Assembly: GCA_964606885.1 (NCBI GenBank)
Contig: CAZSHB010000009.1
Coordinates: forward strand, 1 to 43,632
Direction of reading: 5' to 3'
Source of the DNA: CAZSHB01 sp964606885
Lineage (GTDB): Bacteria > Babelota > Babeliae > Babelales > CAIQNR01
Length of the DNA stretch: 43,632 nt
Shown piece by piece: positions 25,799 through 32,940 of the stretch. Position 1 is the first letter of the stretch. The number at the start of each line of letters is the position of its first letter. Both the position numbers and the translations under genes were made by a program. The notes beneath the pieces were generated by a model. That model was not told the origin of the DNA, did no database searches, and worked only from the letters and a program-made list of their open reading frames with translations.

Positions 25799-26998
25799 AT
25801 GAAAAAAAGTGTATTTGTTTTTGTACTAGCAACACTTTCAACAAGCGTTACTGCATCAGTAGGTGGAGGGTTAGCGGGTTTTACAAGCCAGATTTTTATG
25901 TACTGGTCTACATCAAGTGATCAACTAAATATGCAACGTTTAGATGAAGCAATTCGTAAAGAAGATGTAGATGCTCTTGAAGCGGTATTGTCTAAGATTC
26001 CTAAGTCTGATGTGCAACAAAAAGTTAATGATATTTTGCAGCATGAACGTATTTCTTTGGTAGGAGATGGCTTAGTTAATCCTTCCACACTAGTATGCCT
26101 TTTTTTGCAACGTTGTATTAAGAATGATCAAAATGATCCGCGTCGGTTAGCATGCTACACAACGCTTTTTAAACAGGTTTATGGTGGTGATAAACCTGTA
26201 CCAAGAAATGGTGATTGTGTGAATTGTGATGCATGTATAGAAAGGCCACTGTTTAGAGGATTGGTTCGTTATGCTGCTTTTTGGTCTAACGTAAAAGCGC
26301 TTGAGTTTTTAGTTGATACATGTGGTGCATCTGTTTGTGCGTATGATCATGATTCTAATGAGAGAAATACTCCATTACATGCAGCTGTTTCGTGGGAATA
26401 TGATCCGTGTGTAAAACATAAAGAACGTATTGCATGTTTAGATTTTTTATTAAAGCACAATGAGGCGGATCCCTATGTTTATAATCGTGATCAGGAAACA
26501 ACTTTAGACGTAGCGATTAAAAACGGGTTATGGAGAGAGGTTGCTTATTTATTGCATCATCCAGGAGTAGGTAATCTTTGTCGTTTTGGTAAAGAAGCAT
26601 TATGGAATAAAGCTGTTGTAGCACCGATTATGTTTCAACCAGATCGTTTAGCAATGTTGCGAGTATTGCGCGCATGCAACTTCCCTATTAGCCAAGCAGC
26701 TTTTAGTAAAATCTTAGAGCCTACAAGATGTGTTGATGGATATCGAGTAAGATTTGTGAAGCTTGTACATAAAATTATTCGTGATCAACATTCTGATTTT
26801 AGAGTAACTGCTGAGCATCTGTTTCAAGTTTCATTAGATACATATCCACAATTATATGCATATGTTCGTGGGCATTTGTCAGAGGATGAGCTAGTACGAT
26901 ATAACAACATGGAGCGAGCAAGATTACAAGAAGCATGGCGTCCACTTACTCCTCCTAGAAATAATAATGATAATGCTGATTCTAGCGATTCTGATTGA
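25799..26998 (+). CDS. Exported ankyrin-repeat-like protein
   Basis: A 399-residue protein with signal peptide MKKSVFVFVLATLSTSVTA. The region of about 155-260 reads as ankyrin-like repeats: YAAFWSNVKALEFLVDTCGA, then NTPLHAAVSWEYDPC with ACLDFLLKHNEADP, then TTLDVAIKNGLWREVAYLLH. TPLHAA is the ankyrin hallmark. Ankyrin repeats bind proteins and are common among effectors of intracellular bacteria. A possible first repeat (DEAIRKEDVDALEAVLSKI) lies near the start of the mature chain. The C-terminus is acidic and Asn/Asp rich. It lies 13 bases after the preceding secreted gene. Export followed by action on host proteins is inferred. Confidence 0.75.
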   Translation: MKKSVFVFVLATLSTSVTASVGGGLAGFTSQIFMYWSTSSDQLNMQRLDEAIRKEDVDALEAVLSKIPKSDVQQKVNDILQHERISLVGDGLVNPSTLVCLFLQRCIKNDQNDPRRLACYTTLFKQVYGGDKPVPRNGDCVNCDACIERPLFRGLVRYAAFWSNVKALEFLVDTCGASVCAYDHDSNERNTPLHAAVSWEYDPCVKHKERIACLDFLLKHNEADPYVYNRDQETTLDVAIKNGLWREVAYLLHHPGVGNLCRFGKEALWNKAVVAPIMFQPDRLAMLRVLRACNFPISQAAFSKILEPTRCVDGYRVRFVKLVHKIIRDQHSDFRVTAEHLFQVSLDTYPQLYAYVRGHLSEDELVRYNNMERARLQEAWRPLTPPRNNNDNADSSDSD

Positions 26999-27049
26999 TC
27001 TATGGCAAAATAGTGCAGAAATAAACATGTATAATAGAGGTCAAATAAT

Positions 27050-27331
27050 ATGAAGAAAATGGCACTTATAGTTCTAGTAGCAACAGCAACAGTACATGCA
27101 AGTGACGCATCAAAAGCTGCTGGAGCTGGTCATCTAACTCAAGAGCAGCGAGAGATTCTACAACGAAAAATGAAAGAACAGGATGACCGTATGCGTGCAA
27201 CATTAAGAATGTTGAGCGGAGAAATTTCCCGTGACCCTACGGGCGATAATTTTATTCAGAGCGTATCGCAAGCAATGGAAAGGGTTACTAGCGGTCATCC
27301 AAGTGTGACACAAAACAAAAAAGGGGAATAA
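27050..27331 (+). CDS. Small exported helical protein
   Basis: A 93-residue protein. The signal peptide MKKMALIVLVATATVHASDA closely resembles that of the next gene at both protein and DNA level. The mature part is charged and helical (LTQEQREILQRKMKEQDDRM). The start follows GAGGTCAAATAAT. It ends two bases before the next ATG, with GGGGAATAAGT as the ribosome-binding site for that gene, so the two are surely co-transcribed. No family is recognised. Confidence 0.65.
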   Translation: MKKMALIVLVATATVHASDASKAAGAGHLTQEQREILQRKMKEQDDRMRATLRMLSGEISRDPTGDNFIQSVSQAMERVTSGHPSVTQNKKGE

Positions 27332-27333
27332 GT

Positions 27334-27870
27334 ATGAAGAAGCTGTTATTTATAGCTTTGATAGCAACAGTAGCAGTACATGCAAGTGATGCACCAAAGG
27401 GTGATGATGCGAAATTGCAAGCTTTAATAGCTGCGGGTTCAGCGGGGCAAACAGACAGTGATGCAAAAAAAGCAAAATTAACCGAAGCGGCTACAAACGC
27501 AGCGAGTGCTTTACCAAGGGGTTATGATCAACTCAAGGGGGCGTGTCTGTGTGCTGTTGTTGCACAAGATACAACTGAGCAACAAGCTGCTGCATTCAGT
27601 AAAGCTCCAGCAAGAGTAGCAACGCTGAATTATAAAGATATATTTGGAGATAGTTCAGATGGTGAAGACAGCCCAGTATTTTTAGGTTCAGATGATGAAG
27701 ATCCTTCATATTCTGCACCGGTATCGTCTGGACAAGGGTATTTGACGACTGCCGTTTTGACAGATGGTAGGGTACAATCACAACCTACATATCCAGATAA
27801 TAAAGATGAACCATCGCCAACATTTTCTGTTCCAGATGATAAAAAAATTCTAATAGTTTGCCCTATGTAG
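27334..27870 (+). CDS. Exported acidic protein with apparent 3' frameshift
   Basis: The 178-residue frame has signal peptide MKKLLFIALIATVAVHA, then an Ala/Lys/Asp-rich region and an acidic Ser/Asp segment (GDSSDGEDSPVFLGSDDEDP). It ends soon after a run of seven A at 27841-27847. With one more A in that run the frame would continue through SNSLPYVGTYYSSETTTY to a stop at 27954-27956, adding about 35 residues that match the composition of the body better than the present ending (ILIVCPM). It is either a real frameshift, slippage, or an assembly error. It belongs to a tandem set with the genes at 27050 and 27973. Confidence 0.6.
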   Translation: MKKLLFIALIATVAVHASDAPKGDDAKLQALIAAGSAGQTDSDAKKAKLTEAATNAASALPRGYDQLKGACLCAVVAQDTTEQQAAAFSKAPARVATLNYKDIFGDSSDGEDSPVFLGSDDEDPSYSAPVSSGQGYLTTAVLTDGRVQSQPTYPDNKDEPSPTFSVPDDKKILIVCPM

Positions 27871-27972
27871 GAACATATTATTCTTCTGAAACAACGACAT
27901 ATATGGCGAATTGTCCTTCAAGCAGTTTTGAAGATAATGGTGTAGCTAAGAAATAATAAGTAGAAAAATAGT

Positions 27973-28058
27973 ATGCAAAATTATTATTTATAGTTTTAGC
28001 GGCAACAGGATGGGTCTATGCAAGTGATAAGCCTCAAAAAGCTGCTTTTAAAAGTTAA
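27973..28058 (+). pseudogene. Relic of a small secreted-protein gene
   Basis: An ATG is followed, after a one-base frameshift, by KLLFIVLAATGWVYASDKPQ and a few more codons to a stop at 28056-28058. This mirrors the signal peptides of the two preceding genes (IALIATVAVHASDAPK). The following bases can be read in another frame as GCCVDSCSGNVSPDSLED without a start, so more of the body may survive. Two frame breaks within 90 bases mark it as decayed. Confidence 0.5.
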
Positions 28059-28145
28059 CCTCTAGAGGTTGTTGTGTTGACTCTTGTTCTGGTAACGTTT
28101 CTCCTGATAGTCTAGAAGATATTGTTCTATATACAGGGGGAGCGT

Positions 28146-28478
28146 ATGAAAAAAATAATCTTGCTGCTATGTGCGGTGCATCTAGGGACACTGGTGAGTG
28201 TGCAAAAAAATAGAGCTACTGGCTCTATCGGGCATTCACCACAAGAGATGGCAACTATTAAAAAGTACTTTTCTCAACAGTATCTTAAAGACCATGTCAA
28301 AACGTTTGATACAAAAATTTTACCTCGATTAGAGCTGTATACTGATGCGCGTGGAAAAAAGTTAATCTACCGCCACATAGAACATGGTACAATAGCTAAT
28401 ATTAAGCTTGCTCCTTGTAGAATGGGTACCGTTAAGCTTGACCTTAAAGAACCTAAGTTTTCTTGTAAACGTAAATAA
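28146..28478 (+). CDS. Two-cysteine small secreted protein, family member 1
   Basis: A 110-residue product from ATG 28146 (GGGGGAG just upstream); the open frame begins earlier at 28122. Signal peptide: MKKIILLLCAVHLGTLVSV. The mature part carries the module shared with the next three genes: YFSQQYL, then ILPRLELY, then the invariant C-x2-G-x11-F-x-C (here CRMGTVKLDL...FSC) near the end. The two conserved cysteines probably form a disulfide after export. It is the most diverged and most basic member. I know of no described family with this pattern. Confidence 0.7.
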   Translation: MKKIILLLCAVHLGTLVSVQKNRATGSIGHSPQEMATIKKYFSQQYLKDHVKTFDTKILPRLELYTDARGKKLIYRHIEHGTIANIKLAPCRMGTVKLDLKEPKFSCKRK

Positions 28479-28542
28479 TAAAGCTACGGTTATATAAAGT
28501 ATTATTATTATAAGCTCTAGATTGACCTTTTACTTAAAACTC

Positions 28543-28572
28543 TTGAACCATATGTCTTCTACTTGCTACTAT
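28543..28572 (+). promoter_or_regulatory. Possible promoter before family member 2
   Basis: TTGAAC (28543-28548) and TACTAT (28567-28572) are 18 bases apart, 53 bases before the ATG at 28626. The match is partial, so this is only a candidate. The rest of 28479-28625 is AT-rich and featureless. Confidence 0.3.
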
Positions 28573-28625
28573 CGGTTATAAGAAGTATCTGAAAGTATCT
28601 TCAAAAACCAATAAAAGGAGGTTGT

Positions 28626-29090
28626 ATGAAGAAGTTATTAGTCTTAGGTTTTGCGTTATTAAGCTCAGGTGCAGCTCAAGCTAGCGAATATATACCGGGT
28701 CAATCTGCAACGGGTGGACCTGTAGAATATTCTACCGGCCGTCAAGCAAGAATGGGTGGTATAGTGGGCGGTAAAATTAGCGCACAGCAGTATGCTGATC
28801 AAATGCGATATAAGCATTTGTTTTCTCAGCAATGGATACAGCAAAATAGAGAAGTATTTTTCAAACAAGTTCTTCCGTATATTAAAGTCATGAATATGAT
28901 GGGTCAACTTACTATTAGTTGGCAGCGTAATGCCGGTACAATGCCTGTTATGTACAATATGAATATGTGTCAATACGGTCAGATTACTTTTAATATTGGT
29001 AACTATACATTTGGTTGTGATGCAAAAGCGTCAACTATGCCTAACATGAATATGCGTGCTAATTCTGCAAAATACAGACGTAATCAATAA
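28626..29090 (+). CDS. Two-cysteine small secreted protein, family member 2
   Basis: 154 residues with a consensus Shine-Dalgarno AAGGAGGT six bases before the ATG. Signal peptide MKKLLVLGFALLSSGAAQA is followed by a Gly-rich region. The family module is LFSQQWI, then VLPYIKVM, then CQYGQITFNI...FGC (C-x2-G-x11-F-x-C). A Met/Asn-rich tail follows (MPNMNMRANSAKYRRNQ). The first 70 bases, including the ribosome-binding site, are nearly identical to member 3, while the mature parts differ. Function unknown. It is probably secreted, folded by one disulfide, and highly translated. Confidence 0.75.
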   Translation: MKKLLVLGFALLSSGAAQASEYIPGQSATGGPVEYSTGRQARMGGIVGGKISAQQYADQMRYKHLFSQQWIQQNREVFFKQVLPYIKVMNMMGQLTISWQRNAGTMPVMYNMNMCQYGQITFNIGNYTFGCDAKASTMPNMNMRANSAKYRRNQ

Positions 29091-29137
29091 ATCATTATAA
29101 GCGTGTTTTTGTTTATAAAAGTTATTAAGGAGGTTGT

Positions 29138-29557
29138 ATGAAGAAGTTATTAGTTTTAGGTGTTATGTTATTAAGTTCAGTTGCTGCACAAGCTGTAGTT
29201 GCTATGGCAGATATGAATCAACCTGTTGGTGGTTACCGTATGGGTCAATCTCGACCAAATCAACAAAGCCAACAAGATATTAGAGCAATTAACGCACTGT
29301 TTTATGGTGGTAAAGCTCCAGCACGTGTTTTGCCCTATTTAACGTTAGACAGACAATTTAATGTCTTAAGATACTATCCAAATAATGGTTCTAATCCAAT
29401 GGCGTGGCCACATGTGAGAATAGGTATCGACTGTTTAGCGGGTTATATTGGATACGATCAGCAAACGAACAAATTTACTTGTTATAAGTATCCGGCAAAA
29501 GCAACTTCAGCATCACGACGTGCAGCTGGAAGCAGTATGTCTAATTATGGTCGCTAA
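29138..29557 (+). CDS. Two-cysteine small secreted protein, family member 3
   Basis: 139 residues with an AAGGAGGT site. Signal peptide MKKLLVLGVMLLSSVAAQA is close to that of member 2. The mature part lacks the FSQ-W motif in full (only LFYGG remains) but keeps VLPYLTLD and CLAGYIGYDQ...FTC with exactly 15 residues between the cysteines. The C-terminal tail is Ser/Ala/Arg rich. It lies 47 bases after member 2 and probably shares its transcript. No known family is recognised. Confidence 0.75.
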   Translation: MKKLLVLGVMLLSSVAAQAVVAMADMNQPVGGYRMGQSRPNQQSQQDIRAINALFYGGKAPARVLPYLTLDRQFNVLRYYPNNGSNPMAWPHVRIGIDCLAGYIGYDQQTNKFTCYKYPAKATSASRRAAGSSMSNYGR

Positions 29558-29606
29558 ACTGTAATTGCTTATACACGTTGGCGAAAGTTATGGAAAAAGA
29601 GGCCGT

Positions 29607-30005
29607 ATGAAGAAGATGTTATTTTTAGCAATTATGATGATAGTAGGTGGGTATACTGCTCTGCACGCAGGTGCCGCTAGATATGCTCCGGCTTACTACT
29701 ATGAACTTGATGGAATTGCCTTACGTAACAACGGTCAGCCTGGTGCGTTTTTACAAAATGATGTAACAGCAGACCAACTGAGAAATATGTTTTCTCAAGA
29801 CTGGCTTAATCAATATGAGCATCGATTTGCAAGGGAAGTTCTCCCTTATATAACGAGTGCTGGTATTGAGAATGGTGCATTTATTATAGCTTTTAAGCGA
29901 CGTGTGTCTCAGGCAGCGATTAGATTTGATATGAGTCGTTGTCCAGTGGGTCAGTTTACGTTTGATTTTGATACCAATCGATTCGGTTGTGCGGTAGCAA
30001 ATTAA
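29607..30005 (+). CDS. Two-cysteine small secreted protein, family member 4
   Basis: 132 residues from ATG 29607, preceded by AGAGG; the upstream open frame to 29565 lacks a signal peptide, so I reject that start. Signal peptide MKKMLFLAIMMIVGGYTALHA. Family module: MFSQDWL, then VLPYITSA, then CPVGQFTFDF...FGC, ending four residues later. It is the last member of the tandem array, followed by an intrinsic terminator. Function unknown. Confidence 0.75.
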   Translation: MKKMLFLAIMMIVGGYTALHAGAARYAPAYYYELDGIALRNNGQPGAFLQNDVTADQLRNMFSQDWLNQYEHRFAREVLPYITSAGIENGAFIIAFKRRVSQAAIRFDMSRCPVGQFTFDFDTNRFGCAVAN

Positions 30006-30029
30006 TAAGTGTGTATGATGTAAAAAATT

Positions 30030-30074
30030 AAGGGAGCAATCNNNNNNNNNNGAGCAATACGCTCCCTTTTTTTT
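30030..30074 (+). terminator. Intrinsic terminator of the secreted-protein array (gap inside)
   Basis: AAGGGAGC (30030-30037) pairs with GCTCCCTT (30061-30068), followed by a T run. Ten Ns interrupt the loop and GAGCAAT occurs on both sides of them. Merging the repeats gives the compact hairpin AAGGGAGC-AATAC-GCTCCCTT, so the gap is probably an unmerged overlap. It closes the array ending at 30005. Confidence 0.8.
30042..30051. other. Assembly gap (10 N) with duplicated flanks
   Basis: The flanks repeat GAGCAAT on each side. This is consistent with contig ends overlapping within a hairpin rather than with missing sequence. Confidence 0.9.
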
Positions 30075-30095
30075 AGTACAAAATATCACTGTCTT

Positions 30096-31712
30096 TTAGT
30101 GCAAAAAATTAAATTCTTTAAACATGCATTCAATAATCTGAATACGCTGTTCTGGCGTAAGCATATCGTTTGCAAGCTGTTCATTATACATGATGTAGCG
30201 TGGGCGTTCTTTAGCTGAAAGCTTTTTAATATATCCCTGTAAACGTGCAGTTAAGTATCTGCAGATGCCGATCGTGTGCGTATCAAGCGTGTCTTGGTAA
30301 CGGTGGCCATTCAGTGTTATTTGTAAAGAGAGAAGATCATGCTTAAGAGGTTCTATAAATGTTCGTTTGGTGATGCGGTTTGTTAATGCAATGGTACTTT
30401 TATAAAAAGCATAACCAGCAACAGTTGCGGGTATGGTGGCCATCATGCCGAAAGTCAGTTGTTGTTTTGCAACAAGCTCGCGTATTAAGTTTGCCAAGGC
30501 GTTTTTTTGAATAAATGTTTTGATAATAGAAAGTCCAAATATTCGTGCAATAAGATCTGATGATTCGCTAGATTGAGCTGCTGGTGGGGGAGTGCTTAAA
30601 AGAGCAGTGCGCGTAAATGTACTGCTTTGCTGTTGGCCAATATACGCAATAATTTCATTTAATACTTTGTTGGAGTTGTTTACTAAGTAAAAATAAAAAT
30701 CCGTTATTATTGATTCTTTTTCTTCAACAGATAATGATGTAATAATTCGTCCGTTAAGGCTTTTCTCAATACATTCTTTAATTTTAGGGCAAGATGATTT
30801 TTGCGCATCACTAATCCATAGTGTGTAGTCATTATTAACATCTTCTACAGCTTTTTTTGTATTTGATCCTAATACTGCTTGATCGGGTTCGTGTTGTTTA
30901 TCTTTAAAAAGAATTTCATACATGTTTTGACATGGCTTTACGCAATGTTCATTAATCCAATGAGCAAAATGTGTGCGTCCATCTTCGTTATATAATCGTG
31001 TTGTTAAATCTGTTAGTTGTGTTGTTCTTTCTTGATATAATCGCCCGCCTAAAAAATTTCGTATTGCAGGAGCATCATGATTTACAACTTCAATATAGTT
31101 GATGCCATCTTTTTGTGCATATCGATAATTACATAAATAATTATTTGGACCATCAGGGATATGACTTATCACATCTTTGAGCGAATCACCTTCTATTTGG
31201 AACAGTGTTTTACCAGAAAGTTTATGTTTAGTGAGTAGGTAGCCTGCTATTATAATGCTAGATGCAGCTGTATATTTTATCCAGTGGCGGTGCCAGACTG
31301 AAGGAATGGCGCAGGTATTGAGTAGGCTATAACTTTCCGCCTTAAGGGCGTGCCATGCTTTATCTGTTTCTGGGGAAAGTGTACAAGATGCTGGATGGTG
31401 AAGTTCAAGAGAGCCTAGAAAGAAGGCAAGTTTATCAAAAAGGGCTTTGGCGATATCTGCTTTAAGGGGCGTTTGGTGGTGCCATTTTTCATCAAACCAC
31501 ACAGTAGGTGGACTGGAAATATATTTTTTAAGCTTGCTGTGGTTAACTTCTTGCCAATATTGTTCCGCTTGAGCTGCTTGATCCATAAGGCTACAGAGTT
31601 CGTGGATAATCTCTGTTTGAGGGGTAACTAAGTCTTCTTGCGCTGTTGCAGATAAGCTTATTATAAGCAGACTGCTTGCGAGTATAAGCTTGTATAGGTG
31701 GTTCATAGACAT
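30096..31712 (-). CDS. Hypothetical exported/membrane protein
   Basis: A 538-residue protein with signal peptide MSMNHLYKLILASSLLIISL, cleaved near SATAQ. Two more hydrophobic segments lie near residues 148-162 (YTAASSIIIAGYLL) and 421-445 (LTFGMMATIPATVAGYAFY). Between them is a long soluble region with several cysteines (CVKPC, CPKIKEC). The plan of signal, membrane segment, long soluble helical part and second membrane segment recalls operon gene 2 at 16959, but I see no sequence match. ATG 31712 or 31706 could be the start, and AGAAAG precedes both. It is a single gene, convergent with the secreted array. Family unknown. Confidence 0.65.
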   Translation of the reverse strand: MSMNHLYKLILASSLLIISLSATAQEDLVTPQTEIIHELCSLMDQAAQAEQYWQEVNHSKLKKYISSPPTVWFDEKWHHQTPLKADIAKALFDKLAFFLGSLELHHPASCTLSPETDKAWHALKAESYSLLNTCAIPSVWHRHWIKYTAASSIIIAGYLLTKHKLSGKTLFQIEGDSLKDVISHIPDGPNNYLCNYRYAQKDGINYIEVVNHDAPAIRNFLGGRLYQERTTQLTDLTTRLYNEDGRTHFAHWINEHCVKPCQNMYEILFKDKQHEPDQAVLGSNTKKAVEDVNNDYTLWISDAQKSSCPKIKECIEKSLNGRIITSLSVEEKESIITDFYFYLVNNSNKVLNEIIAYIGQQQSSTFTRTALLSTPPPAAQSSESSDLIARIFGLSIIKTFIQKNALANLIRELVAKQQLTFGMMATIPATVAGYAFYKSTIALTNRITKRTFIEPLKHDLLSLQITLNGHRYQDTLDTHTIGICRYLTARLQGYIKKLSAKERPRYIMYNEQLANDMLTPEQRIQIIECMFKEFNFLH

Positions 31713-31787
31713 GAATACTTTCTGGTAATCGTGAATAAATAAGCCAAGACCTAAGATACGCTACCTACTCTTTTTTGCAAAATGGTG

Positions 31788-31816
31788 CAGACAAGTGGTT
31801 TTGTTTATGGTACTAT
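31788..31816 (+). promoter_or_regulatory. Candidate promoter of rplU
   Basis: CAGACA (31788-31793) and TACTAT (31811-31816), 17 bases apart, end 45 bases before the rplU ATG. Each hexamer matches consensus at four of six positions. Confidence 0.35.
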
Positions 31817-31861
31817 TGAGAGCCTAAAGGTTATATTCCTCCCATTAAAAAGGTCAAACAG

Positions 31862-32200
31862 ATGGCACACATACCTGAGTTCGAGCGTTATGCAATCATC
31901 GCAACTGGCGGCAAGCAGTATCAGGCTATTGAAGGTAAAACAATAGCAATTGAGAAACTTGAAGGTGAAGCTGGGGATATCGTTGAATTTGCAGATGTTC
32001 TTTTTCGCAAGCTTGGAGCAGAACAGTACGAAATTGGTACTCCAACACTCAGCGGTGCAGTAAAAGCTTCTATCGTCAAACAGATGAAGGGGCCAAAGAT
32101 TGATATTTTCCACTTTAAACGCCGTAAGAAATCACGCGTTAAACAGGGACATCGTCAGTTAATTACTGTAGTTCGCATCGAATCATTGGGCGCTAAATAA
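31862..32200 (+). CDS. rplU: 50S ribosomal protein L21
   Basis: 112 residues, normal for bL21, a protein of the large ribosomal subunit that contacts 23S rRNA. The N-terminal YAIIATGGKQYQAIEGKTI and the C-terminal HFKRRKKSRVKQGHRQLIT signatures are clear. It has a short extra N-terminus (MAHIPEFER). In most bacteria rpmA (L27) follows directly. Here an intrinsic terminator follows instead and the next gene is ktrA on the other strand, so rpmA lies elsewhere. Confidence 0.97.
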   Translation: MAHIPEFERYAIIATGGKQYQAIEGKTIAIEKLEGEAGDIVEFADVLFRKLGAEQYEIGTPTLSGAVKASIVKQMKGPKIDIFHFKRRKKSRVKQGHRQLITVVRIESLGAK

Positions 32201-32227
32201 ATCGCGCTTAAAGCTTGATAATAAATT

Positions 32228-32256
32228 AAGGCAGCTTTTTACGGCTGCCTTTTTTT
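32228..32256 (+). terminator. Intrinsic terminator after rplU
   Basis: An 8-bp stem AAGGCAGC/GCTGCCTT with an 8-base loop and a T run, 27 bases past the rplU stop. Confidence 0.85.
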
Positions 32257-32285
32257 ACGTTTTCTTTTGAATCTTAGTGGCGCTG

Positions 32286-32930
32286 TTATGTTAAACGCGC
32301 AATCTTTTTCAAATCCTGTTCTTTACCAGCAAACATCAGAAGATCACCTTCTTGGACCACGTGTTGTGGATCGGCAGGGATAAAATCTTCTTCTTCTTTG
32401 CGTGCAATACAACGAACTTTAAAGTTTTTGTACAACTCAAGATCGTTGATGGTGGTGCCTACAAAACATGCAGGAGCCGTAATCTGACTGAGCGAGAACT
32501 GGTTGGTGATTCTAAAAAATTTGGTAAATGGTGAACTGATCTGTTCAGCCAAACGAACACCAATGTCCTGTTCTGGGATAATCGTTTCGCTTGCACCAAT
32601 AAGCATCACAATTTCTTTGTGAATATCGTTAATGGTACGGGTGATCACGCGCGGTACATGCAGACGCTTTTTTAAGAGCGCGGTAATCAAGATCGATTGT
32701 GCAAAGTTTTCACCGGGCGCTACAATTACCGTATCCATTTCTTCAACACCTACTGAACGCAATGCTGCTTCGTCAGTAACGCGCATGCAGATTGCTTGAG
32801 TAACTGAATCTCGAATAGAAGCTATAATTTCTTCGTTGCTATCAATAGCAAGAACTTCTATGCCCCGTTCAGCAAGCGTGGTAGCAACGCTGTAGCCAAA
32901 ACGGCCAAGGCCTATAACGCATACTTTCAT
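32286..32930 (-). CDS. ktrA: Potassium uptake regulatory subunit KtrA (TrkA-type RCK protein)
   Basis: A 214-residue cytoplasmic regulator that gates the KtrB channel in response to nucleotide binding. The N-terminal RCK domain has the Rossmann motif GLGRFGYSVATTLAERG with acidic D29 at the end of strand two (VLAIDSNEE). A C-terminal RCK_C domain covers about 135-214 (LYKNFKVRCIARKEEEDFIP). Its length fits single-unit KtrA rather than the doubled TrkA. AAAGGA precedes the ATG, and it starts 10 bases after the ktrB stop, so the two form an operon. Confidence 0.93.
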   Translation of the reverse strand: MKVCVIGLGRFGYSVATTLAERGIEVLAIDSNEEIIASIRDSVTQAICMRVTDEAALRSVGVEEMDTVIVAPGENFAQSILITALLKKRLHVPRVITRTINDIHKEIVMLIGASETIIPEQDIGVRLAEQISSPFTKFFRITNQFSLSQITAPACFVGTTINDLELYKNFKVRCIARKEEEDFIPADPQHVVQEGDLLMFAGKEQDLKKIARLT

Positions 32931-32940
32931 ATAAAATCCT

